Counted from the stretch's first letter, positions 1-11,701 are shown. The stretch is DNA of 64,000 nucleotides from Mesostigma viride (GCA_009746045.1 RPFO01000130.1:2973868-3037867), one strand, 5' to 3'. The notes: generated from the sequence alone by a model not told the origin. Translations and numbers: made by a program.

Positions 1-757
1 CTTGGCTTCCCCCCCTCCTCCTGCTTCACCCGCTTCCCCTTTGCTGCCGCCCCTCTGGTCTTGACCCCCTCCTCGTCCTTGGCTTCCCCCCCTCCTCCTG
101 CTTCCCCCACTCCACCTTCGCTGCCTCCCCCCGGCGCTGCTCCCCTCCTCGGCCTTGCCCTTCCCCGCCTGACCCTGTTTGCCCTGCTCCACCTTCGCTG
201 CCTCCCCCCCGGCGCTGCTCCCCTCCTCCGCCTTGGCTTTCCCCTCCTCCTGCTTCACCTGCTCCACCTTCGCTGCCTCCCCCCCGGCGCTGCTCCCCTC
301 CTCGTCCTTGGCTTCCCCCGCCTCCTGCTTCACCTGCTCCACCTTCGCTGCCTCCCCCCCGGCGCTGCTCCCCTCCTCCGCCTTGGCTTTCCCCTCCTCC
401 TGCTTCACCTGCTCCACCTTCGCTGCCTCCCCCCCGGCGCTGCTCCCCTCCTCGTCCTTGGCTTCCCCCGCCCCTCCTGCTTCACCTGCTCCACCTTCGC
501 TGCCTCCCCCCGGCGCTGCTCCCCTCCTCGTCCTTGGCTTTCCCCGCCTCCTCCTGCTTCCCCCGCTCCACCTTCGCTGCCTCCCCCCCGGCGCTGCTCC
601 CCTCCTCGTCCTTGGCTTCCCCCCCTCCTCCTGCTTCCCCCGCTCCACCGGTGCTGCCGCCCCCCCGGCGCTGCTCCCCTCCTCGTCCTTGGCTTCCCCC
701 GCCTCCTCCTGCTTCCCCCGCTCCACCTTCGCTGCCTCCCCCCCGGCGCAACCCCCC
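1..757. repeat. GC-rich minisatellite, ~75-bp unit, about 10 copies
   Basis: Direct repeats of about 75 bp (for example units near 188, 263, 338 and 412) run from the window edge to about 757. Read on the minus strand, one frame of the unit is Gly/Ala/Glu/Lys-rich (EEGSSAGGEAAKVEQ-like), and the unit is 25 codons long. The G-runs differ by one or two bases between units, so no single frame stays open through the array. It begins right after the predicted stop of the minus-strand gene ending at 758, so it is either its 3' UTR or a former C-terminal repeat domain lost by slippage. Confidence 0.85.
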
Positions 758-3609
758 TCAGGCTTGGCTTCCCCCGCCTCCTCCTGCTTCCCCCGCTCCA
801 CCGGTGCTGCCGCCCCCCGGTGTTGCCCCCACCTCGGCCTGCCTTGTCCCCTCCTGTGTCAATGTACTCGCTTGCTGCTCCGCTGGAATGCCCCCCTGAC
901 CGGCCTGGGGCCCCAGTGCATCCGATGTACTGACGACACCCTGCACAATAACGGCACACAAGGCAAACCCCATGCAGAAGGAACGCATCCGCCACATGCA
1001 GTGGACGTCAGTAACGGATGTTGCAATGTTGCTGGAGGGAGGCCAATCGACCGCACCCGTACATACAAGGGGCAATTATTTATGCGTCATACCCAAAACA
1101 GGAAGAAACTGTGCCACCACTGACCTTGCCATCAACATGGACGGAGTTGGAGACCAACTGCAGCGCGGCATTTGCAAGGGCACAGGCTGTGTTGTTCATC
1201 AGGTCCACCGCTGGACTCCCCGATCCCGAGTTTTCTTCCTTGCACAAAGCATCCACTTCCGTGATGCTCGCGTCCTTGGCTGCCAACTGCGGCAATGAGG
1301 CCAGTGCTCGCTTCAGCAGGAACTCGGCAATTGCAATCACGGTGGGCCCTGGCACGATTTCCAGGCCTACACATGCTTGCCCCGCATGTGCCTCCCCCAC
1401 GTCTGCATCCACCGCAGTTGACATGCTTGCTCGCAGCTCCTCTCTGCCGCTGGCTTCGTTGCCATGTTCCTCCACCCGCTGCCTCTTGCCTTTCCGATCC
1501 TGTTCCTCGCGCTTCTTCGCCGCCTCTCTTTCACTCTCTTCAGCTCTCTTTTCTGCTGCCTCTCGTGCCCTGCTCCAGGTAATGATGTGCTTCCTTAGGC
1601 GGTCTCTCTGCATTACGGAATTGGACGATATGCACGTCAAAGGAAAGCCAACCAAGCAGCAACATTACCAACCATGTAGCGGCAGGGTCAGTGCAGGGGC
1701 CAGCACCATAACTGCCTTTGTCTTGTACTCCTACCACACACATTAGGGAAGACTGCTGGCATGGCAGCCTGCATCACAGCAATAAATTGCCACCAACTAA
1801 AATAAGAGAGTGACTCACCGCTACACTTCCCTGAAGTGTGGTGGTCACAACTCCATCCTTTACAAATTTCAGGCTGCTCCACAGCTTGGGATTTTGTTGA
1901 TGCCATTTTTTCAATTCCTGTTCCATGTATATTGCCCCCGCCTCACGCTTCCATGGGTCGCCGTGTACGTCAAACTTTGCTGATGCTTCAGAGAAGTCAA
2001 GCGGTTCTTTGCATTCCCTCACCTGTATTCAACGGCAACGCCAAAACGGAATCCCAACGCATGCGGAGCGGGGGAACAAGTCAGAAATCAACGCTGCCAC
2101 GGTGAGCCGGCAGATGATGAGGCAGACACGACAATGCCGGCACTGGGTGCATGGCAACTATGTGAACAATGACGGTAGCACTCACATGCCTAACCAGCAT
2201 TTTCTCTGTTTCCCCCGGGTTAGAGTGTAAGGCCTATGCCAACCAAGGTAAACAACAAAACAACACATCCTAAACTGCCCTAACTGACATGGGCAACAAA
2301 CATGGCCAATGGAGGACAAGGAACCAAGTAGGATCATCCAACTGGATCACGGTATTATGGCAGCTTGCGTGCAGTAAATTATATCAAGCATGGTTGGCTC
2401 ACCACATTGAAGTATTGTCACATCATTACAACAAGGGAAAGTCAGAAATCAACGCTGCCACGGTGAGCCGGCAGATGATGGGGCAGACACGACAATGCAC
2501 TGGGTGCATGGCAACTATGTGAACACTGACGGTAGCACTCACATGCCTAACCAGCATTTTCTCTGTTTCCCCCGGGTTAGAGTGTAAGGCCTATGCCAAC
2601 CAAGGTAAACAACAAAACAACACATCCTAAACTGCCCTAACTGACATGGGCAACAAACATGGCCAATGGAGGACAAGGAACCAAGTAGGATCATCCAACT
2701 GGATCACGGTATTATGGCAGCTTGCGTGCAGTAAATTATATCAAGCATGGTTGGCTCACCACATTGAAGTATTGTCACATCATTACAACAAGGGAAAGCC
2801 AGAAATCAACGCTGCCACGGTGAGCCGGCAGATGATGAGGCAGACACGACAATGCACTGGGTGCATGGCAACTATGTGAACACTGACGGTAGCACTCACG
2901 TGCCTAACCAGCATTTTCTCTGTTTCCCCCGGGTTAGAGTGTAAGGCCTATGCCAACCCAGCTCAACAACAAAACAACACATCATAAACTGCGCTAACTG
3001 ACATGGGCAAAAAACATGGGCAATGGAGGACAGGGAACCAAGTAGGATCATCCAACAGGATCACGGTATTATGGCAGCTTGCGTGCAGCAGATCATATCA
3101 AGCATGGTTGGCTCACCACATTGAAGTATTGTCACATCATTACAACAAGGGTAAGCTCAAATAAACTAGTCGTGGCCACTATCTACAGGCAGTATAACGA
3201 ATGCAACCCATGCAACATGGTGCTCACTACAACGCTTCCTTATCTGCGCAATAAAAAGTACAGGGACATTGCATGGCGGCCCCTCAGCTTTTGAGCGCTG
3301 TGATGCCGCTGCGACGATAGGGTGGTCAACTGCGACGATAGGGTGAACACAACCATACCCACATCATCCTTGCCACAATACGTTTTATGAATCCCCTCAA
3401 ACCTTTGCGAGAAGCTATAGTCTGCGACAGCGTCCCCTGGCGACGACATATACGCATATGCGTTCTCAGCTACTATATTCATTAATTCCCATGGCAGCCG
3501 TCTTGTGAGGGGTCCGACGTACCTTTGCTGCCAGAGATTCTTCTGCGAATGCGGTTGCCGCTGTGCGCTTTGCCACCCAGCGTGCTTCCCAGGCCCGCGC
3601 GTCCTCCAT
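758..3609 (-). CDS. Predicted four-exon hypothetical protein with a charged helical segment
   Basis: No known family recognised. Four exons fit together, all phase 0 with GT-AG borders: 3609-3523 (ATG start, 29 codons, donor GTACGT), 2022-1819 (donor GTGAGT), 1607-1125 and 940-758 (TGA stop). The total is 318 aa. Exon 3 opens with a Glu/Lys/Arg-rich stretch (AREAAEKRAEESEREAAKKR) typical of a coiled coil or long helix, and also holds a basic KGKRQR patch. The last exon is Gly/Ala/Gln-rich. The first intron (about 1.5 kb) contains the 357-bp tandem repeats and might hide further exons. Preserved frame across three junctions is the main support; function is unknown. Confidence 0.5.
2081..3155. 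repeat. Tandem repeat, ~357-bp unit, three copies
   Basis: Three head-to-tail copies start near 2081, 2442 and 2799 (spacing 361 and 357 bp). Copies two and three are nearly identical and the third has a diverged end. The array lies in the predicted first intron of the minus-strand gene. No convincing exon was found inside a unit. Confidence 0.9.
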
Positions 3610-3734
3610 CGATACACAACAGAGGCTGTCCTGACTGCGAAAGACTTAATTACCAATGTCTTCGTCGTCTTCTACGTCTTCCACAGTGTGCATGCGTAGC
3701 TAGCCAGCTATGTCGCGGTTTACGATCCAGTTAA

Positions 3735-4033
3735 CGATAACGGCCCCGTAACCAGCCCAGTACCTAATATTGGAGCAGCTATGGCGCCGTACCCACTACC
3801 TGACCCGTCCCGTATACCCCAACGTAACCTGAACCGAAGCCGTTCACGCCCCCGTAAACATAACCGGCCCAGTTATTGGGCCGTATCGAATCTCGGGGCC
3901 AATATTCCGAATGGTACCGTAACCGGTCCGGTAACCTAAACCGCCAACGAATACGGACCCGTAACCTGCCCCGTCGAAGTTACCGGGCAGGTTACGGGGG
4001 CGTCGAAGTTACCGGACAGGTTACGGGGGCTTC
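3735..4033. repeat. Degenerate CCGTAAC / GTTACGG short-repeat cluster
   Basis: The interval just upstream of the predicted ATG at 3609 is filled with degenerate copies of CCGTAACC and its complement, ending in two close copies of a GTCGAAGTTACCGG-type unit near 3975 and 4003. No ORF or element boundary is apparent. It might be the gene's promoter region. Confidence 0.5.
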
Positions 4034-4317
4034 AAATTAACTCCTAGTGAGGCGAACAGCCGTTTATATTTGCACACATGCTTGCCGCTGGTACGCTAGT
4101 TTGCGTGTATCTTTGCATGGTCATGTTTTGGCAGGCCTGGACAGATATGTTCAAATATGGTCGCATGCGTGCATGCACGCATGCATGAATGGGTTTACGC
4201 ATGTTGCCAGCCACATAGGTAGGCACGTGGGAACGCTCGCAAGCTGACGACACTACCAGGTCAGGCTGGTCTGGACCTGGAAGACACACAGGAGGCAGGC
4301 AGCCTTGGATGGTGTGG

Positions 4318-4849
<532 letters not shown>

Positions 4850-5084
4850 AAGGTGTGCTTTTTATTATGATGATTAGCTAAGTTACGTGTGTGTTGTTGA
4901 TGTACATGTTGACGTTGTATCATGGGCGTGTGCCCCTAAGTCTGCCTTCCTGCAATATCACATAATATATCATCTAGATGTGTTGTTGGGAACCTGACTA
5001 TATATCCCAAACTGGAATGGTTGACATTCAACTATGGGATGAAACCCACGAAAAACAATTACTAGGAACTGCCATTTTTGTGCT

Positions 5085-6010
5085 ATGTTTGCTAGCATCT
5101 GTCACCTATTTGTCATGCAAACAGTCTGAATTTCTTGTGGGCAGTTAACATAGATGTTTTTATGAGCTGTGCAAATTTCTAGGCTTGACTGAGTTCATTG
5201 ATATAGGCACCCATGTGTTGGAAACCTTGGAAAACCAAGAAAAACTGCATTTGGGGGGGGGGGTTCGCTACCATCAGTCACCATTTTGTCATCCAACCAG
5301 CCTGCAACTTTGTGGGCATGCTGCATGGGATGTGTTTAGAACATGTGCAAAGTTCCAGCTCCAACTGAGCTCTATTGGTGTCATTATGTATGCATATGTG
5401 TGATAAAACCCTTGGAAAACCAAGAAAAACTGCATTCTTGGGGTATTTATGCTAGCATTTGTCACCTATTTGTCATCCAACCAGCCTGCAACTTTGTGGG
5501 CATGCTGCATGGGATGTGTTTAGAACATGTGCAAAGTTCCAGCTCCAAATGAGTTCATTTGGAGTCATTATGTATGCATATGTGTGATAAAACCCTTGGA
5601 AAACCAAGAAATTGAAGAAAAACTGCATTTGGGGGTATTTATGCTAGCATTTGTCACCTAGTGTCATCCAACCAGCCTGCAACTTTGTGGGCATGCTGCA
5701 TGGGATGTGTTTAGAACATGTGCAAAGTTCCAGCTCCAACTGAGCTCTATTGGTGTCATTATGTATGCATATGTGTGATAAAACCCTTGAAAAACCATGA
5801 AAAACTGCATTTTGGGGGTATTTATGCTAGCATTTGTCACCTATTTGTCATCCAACCAGCCTGCAACTTTGTGGGCATGCTGCATGGGATGTGTTTAGAA
5901 CATGTGCAAAGTCCCAGGCCCAACTGATTTCATTTGGAGTCTTTATATATGCATACATGCCAGAAAGTGCTGAAAATACGGTATTCTTTGCTAGCAAATG
6001 TCACCATGTT
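5085..6010. repeat. Tandem repeat, ~185-bp unit, about five copies
   Basis: Recurring blocks contain GTCACCTATTTGTCATCCAA followed by CTGCAACTTTGTGGGCATGC, near 5098, 5275, 5461, 5655 and 5837, with a diverged tail to about 6010. No coding potential beyond short repeated frames. The stretch 4850-5085 before it is AT-rich and shows nothing recognisable. Confidence 0.85.
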
Positions 6011-6174
6011 ACCATGCTGCCGACTCCCAAAATTTTTTTTGACCACATGGCATCATAAGGTATCTGATAAGGAACCTTGGTGCCAAATTTGAGGTCAAAC
6101 TGACCATTATTCCTTCTCCAAATAATTTCCAGGGGAAGAAAATGGGTTTTCGTTGTGTGTGTCAAGACATGTCA

Positions 6175-6448
6175 CGGTGGCACGGTGGCACGGTGGCACG
6201 GTGGCACGGTGGCACGGTGGCACAGTGGCATCCCACGTTGGGCAGTGCTTGTGGGCAATATAACATTAGTATTGGACGTTATGTTACCTCGTGACACCAT
6301 ACAAAATCATAAAATGGTAGTTTTATGGTGCAACGGTGCAACGGTGCAACGGTGGCACAGTGGCACCCCACTTTAGGCAGTGCTTGTGGACATTATAACA
6401 TTAGTATTGGACGTTATGTTACCTCATGACACCATACAAAATCATAAA
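6175..6448. repeat. Octamer repeats in a ~140-bp duplicated unit; target of the PAT insertion
   Basis: (CACGGTGG)n at 6175-6228 is followed by a ~140-bp unit present twice (6221-6360 and 6361-6448, continuing after the PAT element at 11836). The unit contains (GTGCAACG)n. The uninterrupted copy reads ATCATAAAATGGTAG near 6305. The second copy is split there, with ATCATAAA before 6449 and ATGGTAG after 11835. Confidence 0.85.
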
Positions 6449-6827
6449 TCGGGGTTCTCTGAACATAGTTTCTTTATAGTGATACGGAAGGGGAGCCGCT
6501 GATGCTAGGTGAAATAGAGCTGGGTGATGTGATCGTAATAAGGTTGATTAGGCTTCTAGTGTACGAGTATTACGGATGATATGGCCTAATTGTTGCGGCC
6601 CATACCTTGACGGTGTGCTGAGTACCTTGACGACGGATTTTTGCGTCTAGGTTCTCCTAGCAGATCTGTGATTGCGGACGGGTTTGCAACAAGCAATATC
6701 TGAAGTAAAACTTGACGGCTAAAACTGTTTAGAGGCCGTTGCCGGATCTGGCCGTTGGTAGAGAGCCGTTGGCCTTGAAACACGATAAAAGCTTGCTCAC
6801 CTAGCTCATGGCGGTCTCTTTTGTTTT
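6449..6827 (+). repeat. PAT terminal repeat A1
   Basis: Left terminal repeat, about 379 bp, starting TCGGGGTTCTCTGAAC and ending in TCTCTTTTGTTTT. It matches A2 with about two substitutions and probably holds the element's promoter. Confidence 0.93.
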
Positions 6828-6898
6828 AACGAAGGCGGCGACAGGGGTCAGGGGCAGCGTAGCTGACGCCCGGAATTCCTTTCTGCAAAGCGGCTGGG

Positions 6899-7957
6899 AT
6901 GCCGAAGCCCGGGCGGAAGCCAGGTTCGACAGGTGCTGGGAAGCAATTACCGAAAGCTAATCCCGAGGTGCCGACAGCTACTAAACAGACGGGAAAGGGC
7001 CGACTAGGCTGGCCGACGCAGAAGAAAAGGCTCCATCAGGAGCTCTCCACTTGCTCGGGCCTGCCTGAAGTGTGCGCTGCCTTTGAGGCGGTCCTCGGGA
7101 CCGACTGGGTAACTACTGTCAGCCGGTGGTCTGCGGCCCAGCTGGAGTCCGTCGTTGGACTGCTGGTCGACCACGTGGACGGGCCTGAAATTCTGGCAGC
7201 AGCGGACCCAAACGAAGCGCTAGTGGCAGCCCTCCAAAGCGCCCGGGACTTGGCGGACTCGGACGAAGAGGAGATGCAGCCACCACGCCGGCCCACGAAA
7301 GGGGCGAAAAAGGGGACGAAAAAAGTCGGAAGCCCAGCCCCGAGCAAGGGAAAGGCCGCGGGGGATGTGAGGGAGCAGCTCTTGGAGCTGGCGGCTATTA
7401 TTGGCAAGCAGGGGCAGGCGGGCAAAGAAGAGGAGGAGGAGGAGGAGTCCGAGGAAGAGGATTTCCTGACGAAATTGAAGGATGCGCTGGCCGGGGCAGA
7501 TGGGGCTTCCAGGAAGCCGAAAAAGACCAAAGGGGTGACGCTGCCCACTCGAGCACAAGTGGTGAATTGGAGGGTGCAAGAGAGAGTGCTCCCCGAGGTG
7601 CTCGAGGATGCCAACGACAATGGAGGGGGGATAAAGAGTTGGATCATGGCTACTCGCCAAGGGGGGTGGAGGAACCAGGAAAGCAGGAAGGTGGTCATGA
7701 ACATCGCCCTGGCCATGGACACACTCTTCAAGGAGTTGGGGCCGGCAGCCGGGGAGTTGGCTGGGGTAGAGTATCTCATGAGGGTGGTGGCAGCCATGCT
7801 CCTAGTGGAGAGCCAGGGGTCAGGAGGGTGGAAGGTGGCTGGCCACCTCCTTGCTCTCAAGGAAGATGCCTCCTTGGTGAGCAACCCGGCCATGAAGATG
7901 GCCCTGCAAAGCGCCACGATGATGGAGAAGCTGGGCAAGGCCCAGCAAACCAAGTAA
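6899..7957 (+). CDS. Gag-like structural protein of the PAT element
   Basis: Open frame of 352 aa from ATG to TAA as the first ORF of the element. The N-terminus is basic (MPKPGRKPGSTGAGK), followed by a helical region with a conserved-looking WSAAQLESVVGLL segment. A Lys-rich linker and an acidic run (EEEEEEESEEED, about residues 180-192) precede a folded-looking C-terminal half with VVNWRVQERVLPEVLEDAND. No CCHC zinc knuckle is present. Position and composition fit the first, gag-like ORF of DIRS-order elements, presumed to package element RNA. Sequence alone does not prove the function. Confidence 0.75.
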   Translation: MPKPGRKPGSTGAGKQLPKANPEVPTATKQTGKGRLGWPTQKKRLHQELSTCSGLPEVCAAFEAVLGTDWVTTVSRWSAAQLESVVGLLVDHVDGPEILAAADPNEALVAALQSARDLADSDEEEMQPPRRPTKGAKKGTKKVGSPAPSKGKAAGDVREQLLELAAIIGKQGQAGKEEEEEEESEEEDFLTKLKDALAGADGASRKPKKTKGVTLPTRAQVVNWRVQERVLPEVLEDANDNGGGIKSWIMATRQGGWRNQESRKVVMNIALAMDTLFKELGPAAGELAGVEYLMRVVAAMLLVESQGSGGWKVAGHLLALKEDASLVSNPAMKMALQSATMMEKLGKAQQTK

Positions 7958-8384
7958 ACACCGAAAGGGTAAACCGCTCCCCCTTCCCACTGCCTCTTCC
8001 TACAATGCCTCTAAGCACTACGTGGGGGAGAGTGAGGTCAGCACGCAGACGCCAGCGTGCAACTCGCCGCCGCCGGACCTTCACTCTACAACACAAGGTG
8101 ATTACGTGGTTGAATTGGCTATGGCACGGGGGGGCAGACCCTCCGCCTAAATCTGGAGGCGCGTGCTCCAGAGGAACGGCGGAGGCCCTGAAAAGGGTCA
8201 AGAAGCACTGCGAGTGGTACAGTCGCCGCGTAACCGGCGTTGCGACAGGCCCCGCAGAAGGAAGTGATCTAATCTATGGGAAATGTAATAAGTATGAACA
8301 ACTTGTGGCGGAGCGGGTGAGTCTGCCGAAGCGCGAGGTGGCAGGAAAGGCGAAGCTGCTGGATTTGCTGGCGCTACGACCTAG

Positions 8385-10628
8385 TTGGCGAGAGGTGTAC
8401 GCGAGCGAGCCAACTGCATCAAGCCGGAGGTGGCTGCCAGTGCGAGGTATTGGAATGTACCTGCCCCCAGCCGAGGGTGCACCATGGCGGAGTGGGGCAA
8501 GTTGATGGGGAGGGCAGCGGACGTGGGGATGGTGGAGTTCCGAGAGACGCGGCCAAAGTGGGTAGACGGATGTTTTGGGGTGGCCAAAGGAGTGGGGGAG
8601 TTAAGGCTCATTGTGAATAAGAAGTTGGGGAACGCACTGTGGGTGGACCCCCCTAAGACGGTGTTACCCCACCTGGGCATATACTCGGAGGTCTATATCA
8701 AGGGTCGGTGCTACACGGCCAAGAGCGATCTGGTCTCGTATTACTATACCATCCAAGTGCCGGAGTGGTGGTGGGATTATCAAGGGCTACCTGATGTGTG
8801 GTCCACCGATGTCGGGCTGCCGGGGCGGCGGAGGAGGGTGTGGCCAGTGCTGAAAGTGCTGGCCATGGGGCACTCCCACGCTGTAGCGCTAGGGGAAGCC
8901 ATCCATGAGATGGTCCTCTATGCCACGGGCGCTTTGGATCCTAGACGGCAGGTGAACCGCCTCACAAGTGTAGGGGAGCTGACCGTGCTTCGGAATGCAT
9001 GGGGTAACCCAACCGCCCTAGCCATCGAGTACAAGGAGGAGAGCACGAGGGAGATGCAAATCGACCTTGAGGACCCCCCTGCCCCTATGGTATCCATCAC
9101 TATTGATGACCTGGTGGTCAGCAATGGGCGCACGTGCGAGGCGGTGAATCGCTTAATCGCGAGTGCTATTGAAGACGGGTACGCGCCTAACAACCTTGTG
9201 CCCTCCAAGGACAAGACGATCATGGCTAGCCCGGAGGGGGAGGACGAGCTAGAAGCTCTGGGTGTTGTTCACCGGCGGGATGGGGTGTTGGAGCCGACAG
9301 CTAAGCAGCTCACCCTTGTGGTTGCGCACACTCGTGTACTCCTCGAGAGGGGACGCGCTACCGCTGAGGCGCTGGCGGCCGTCGTGGGCCGGTGGGTGTG
9401 GCTGCAGATGCTCAGCCGCACTTGCTTGTCCATATGGCAGCAGAGTTTTAAGTTCATCAACCTCAAGGGGTGGGGCCAGCGAACGCGACCTTTGTGGCAA
9501 GGTGTGCGCGATGAGCTCGAGTGTGCCATGGCGTTGGCCCCCATGCTCCGTGTGGACCGGGGGGCTGCCCTGGCTCCGGTGGTGGTGGCCTCGGATGCGT
9601 CTAGTTTTGGGCAGGGGGTTGTCTACGCTGAGATGGCCCCAGCTGAGGTGACGGAATTAGCTCGGGCCCGGGAGGTGCGGGGTTACCCAACCCTCCTCAC
9701 CCCAGGTGAGGCCATGTATGCCGGGCCTAGACCCTTGACCAAGGCCGCGGAAAAAGCCATCATCCACGGGCGATGGCGCGTCGGGATCAAGAGTCGCTGG
9801 CGCGATTCGACCATGCACATCAACGAGAAGGAAGTGCGGGCCGCTGTGAAGGGGGTGGAGCGCTCGGCCCGGAACCTCGGAACATGGGGTAAGCGGGTGG
9901 TGAGGTTAGTGGACTCCACTGCCGCTTTGGGCTGCTTGGCTAAAGGGCGTTCCTCTTCTTACCGGTTAAACAAGCAATGCCGCCGGTTGTGCGCTCTTAC
10001 GTTGGTCACCGGCAGCCGCTCACAATGGGTCTGGACGCCAAGTGAGCTTCAGCCTGCGGATGGGCCTTCGCGGGGGCTTTCCATGGCTGCCTCGGTGGCC
10101 GGGTGGGTCCGCGATTTGACTCGCGAGGGTGTTCATCCCAATCCCGGGCCTCGGCTTGGCGCTAGCTACTTGACCCTTCTTGAGGGCAAGGTGAAGCCGG
10201 CTACTTTGATGGTTTACCATCGGGGTCTTAGGTCCTTTTTCGCATGGTGGGCGAGCCGGCGGGGTCGGGTTGGCAGCTTGTTGCGCGGCTTGACGATAGA
10301 GGAATACTATTGCGAGTATGTCGCTTGGGCGCACTCACGGTGTTACAGCCGCCAGTTGTGTGTCAATGCGCTTATGGGCCTGAATTTGTACTTCCCCGGG
10401 AGGTGCGGGATTGGGCCTTGGCACGAAGTGTTTTGGCTGGCTGGCGCACGTTGGCACCCCCTCGTGCCCCCCCCCCATTCCATGGGAGGCTGCGTTTGCG
10501 CTTGCTTGTACTATGGTGCTCCAGCGGCAGCCTCGTGCGGCTATGATGGTCATCGTTATTTTCCAACAATACCTGCGGGTATCGGAGGCGCTCAACCTGT
10601 TGGTCGGCCATGTGCGCTTGCAGCCTGA
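8385..10628 (+). CDS. Reverse transcriptase-RNase H polyprotein of the PAT element (frameshifted at both ends)
   Basis: About 747 aa. The RT region holds LRLIVNKKLGNALW, then KSDLVSYYYTIQVPEWWW, and a catalytic ITIDDLVVS box in place of the usual Y-x-D-D (near 9090-9117). RNase H follows with ASDASSFGQGVVY, the INEKE acid, LVDSTAALG and QPADGPSRG, the D-E-D-D set. The last ~150 residues (KPATLMVYHRGLRSFFAWW) are the start of the tyrosine recombinase. The frame begins mid-protein: in-phase-looking sequence from an ATG near 8005 lies in another frame and joins near 8400 at a GCGAGCGAG duplication. The 3' end leaves the recombinase frame at a 10-C run (10467-10476). The protein would convert element RNA to DNA. 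Confidence 0.88.
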   Translation: MARGVRERANCIKPEVAASARYWNVPAPSRGCTMAEWGKLMGRAADVGMVEFRETRPKWVDGCFGVAKGVGELRLIVNKKLGNALWVDPPKTVLPHLGIYSEVYIKGRCYTAKSDLVSYYYTIQVPEWWWDYQGLPDVWSTDVGLPGRRRRVWPVLKVLAMGHSHAVALGEAIHEMVLYATGALDPRRQVNRLTSVGELTVLRNAWGNPTALAIEYKEESTREMQIDLEDPPAPMVSITIDDLVVSNGRTCEAVNRLIASAIEDGYAPNNLVPSKDKTIMASPEGEDELEALGVVHRRDGVLEPTAKQLTLVVAHTRVLLERGRATAEALAAVVGRWVWLQMLSRTCLSIWQQSFKFINLKGWGQRTRPLWQGVRDELECAMALAPMLRVDRGAALAPVVVASDASSFGQGVVYAEMAPAEVTELARAREVRGYPTLLTPGEAMYAGPRPLTKAAEKAIIHGRWRVGIKSRWRDSTMHINEKEVRAAVKGVERSARNLGTWGKRVVRLVDSTAALGCLAKGRSSSYRLNKQCRRLCALTLVTGSRSQWVWTPSELQPADGPSRGLSMAASVAGWVRDLTREGVHPNPGPRLGASYLTLLEGKVKPATLMVYHRGLRSFFAWWASRRGRVGSLLRGLTIEEYYCEYVAWAHSRCYSRQLCVNALMGLNLYFPGRCGIGPWHEVFWLAGARWHPLVPPPHSMGGCVCACLYYGAPAAASCGYDGHRYFPTIPAGIGGAQPVGRPCALAA

Positions 10629-11079
10629 TGTTCGGTTGCGGGGTTCGCAGCGGGGCGCCTTGTTGTTGATGTCAGCTAAGACGGCTAAGGGGGAGGTGCA
10701 GTCTGTGGTGATCGAGGATGTCATGACTGAGACCCTCTTGCGGGCTTGTATGCGTGGCAAGGCGGCCTGGGAGCGGGTGTTCCCTTACGATTATGCCCAG
10801 TTCAGCCGGGTTTGGCATCAGGCCACGCAAGCTTTGGGGGTCGACACGGTGTTTACCATTCACGGGCTGCGGCATGGGGGGGCTACCTATGATTTTTTGC
10901 GGCAGCGCAGCATGGCTGATATTCAGCATCGGGGTCGCTGGCGCAGCAGCAAAACTGTCGCCCACTATGTGGGATTGCACCGGAGCTTGGCCCTCACCCT
11001 TCCTGACGCCCTGGTTCGGGCTATCGCCGCCTGCCCCCCGCGCATTTGGCGGAGCGTCTTTTCTCTGCCTTCCTCTTAA
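10411..11079 (+). CDS. Tyrosine recombinase, catalytic part, of the PAT element
   Basis: The frame following the C-run at 10467 encodes the catalytic domain of a tyrosine recombinase. It has QYLRVSEALNLL (first Arg), AKTAKGE (Lys region), IHGLRHGGATYDF (His-x-x-Arg), HRGRWRSSKTVAHYVGL (His/Trp and the nucleophilic Tyr). The order R-K-HxxR-H-Y is complete. Upstream of about 10470 this frame is not the recombinase; its N-terminal part is read from the previous frame. A run of nine C instead of ten would join the two. The enzyme is expected to integrate a circular DNA intermediate. Confidence 0.88.
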   Translation: MGLGTKCFGWLAHVGTPSCPPPIPWEAAFALACTMVLQRQPRAAMMVIVIFQQYLRVSEALNLLVGHVRLQPDVRLRGSQRGALLLMSAKTAKGEVQSVVIEDVMTETLLRACMRGKAAWERVFPYDYAQFSRVWHQATQALGVDTVFTIHGLRHGGATYDFLRQRSMADIQHRGRWRSSKTVAHYVGLHRSLALTLPDALVRAIAACPPRIWRSVFSLPSS

Positions 11080-11155
11080 GTTCCCTTCATTCTTGTCTTA
11101 TGCGTCCACCGGTTTTTGTTTTGCCCCTGGCTTGGGTCGCCAGGGAGGGATGTAA

Positions 11156-11288
11156 GGGTAAGGCTAGCCTTTTTGGACATAAAGTGTTCCCATGGGTAAG
11201 GATGGCCAGTTGAGGGCCACTTCCCGATGTGCTCTACTTATTGTTTTAATAAAGAGTCTGGTTACCCTGGAGTTCCACGGTTAATAGA
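11156..11288 (+). repeat. PAT internal repeat B1
   Basis: A 133-bp direct repeat following the recombinase stop, ending GGTTAATAGAA and fused directly to A2. It contains AATAAAG and may hold the 3' processing signal. It looks identical to B2. Confidence 0.9.
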
Positions 11289-11668
11289 ATCGGGGTTCTC
11301 TGAACATAGTTTCTTTATAGTGATACGGAAGGGGAGCCGCTGATGCTAGGTGAAATAGAGCTGGGTGATGTGATCGTAATAAGGTTGATTAGGCTTCTAG
11401 TGTACGAGTATTACGGATGATATGGCCTAATTGTTGCGGCCCATACCTTGACGGTGTGCTGAGTACCTTGACGACGGATTTTTGCGTCTAGGTTCTCCTA
11501 GCAGATCTGTGATTGCGGACGGGTTTGCAACAAGCAATATCTGAAGTAAAACTTGACGGCTAAAACTGTTTAGAGGCCGTTGCCGGAACTGGCCGTTGGT
11601 AGAGAGCCGTTGGCCTTGTAACACGATAAAAGCTTGCTCACCTAGCTCATGGCGGTCTCTTTTGTTTT
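11289..11668 (+). repeat. PAT internal repeat A2
   Basis: Second copy of A1. The B1-A2 junction recreates the fusion of the element's two ends expected in a circular intermediate. Confidence 0.92.
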
Positions 11669-11701
11669 CCCACCCGCCCTCCCTGTGTGTTGCCTGTTTG
11701 G

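Noticed and set aside
61-1123. Two plus-strand frames of 290-314 codons
   Set aside because: Pro/Leu-rich translations of the minisatellite; the opposite strand carries the spliced gene.
7036-7953. 305-codon minus-strand frame
   Set aside because: Antisense of the PAT gag-like gene (Ser/Pro-rich mirror of its acidic and basic stretches).
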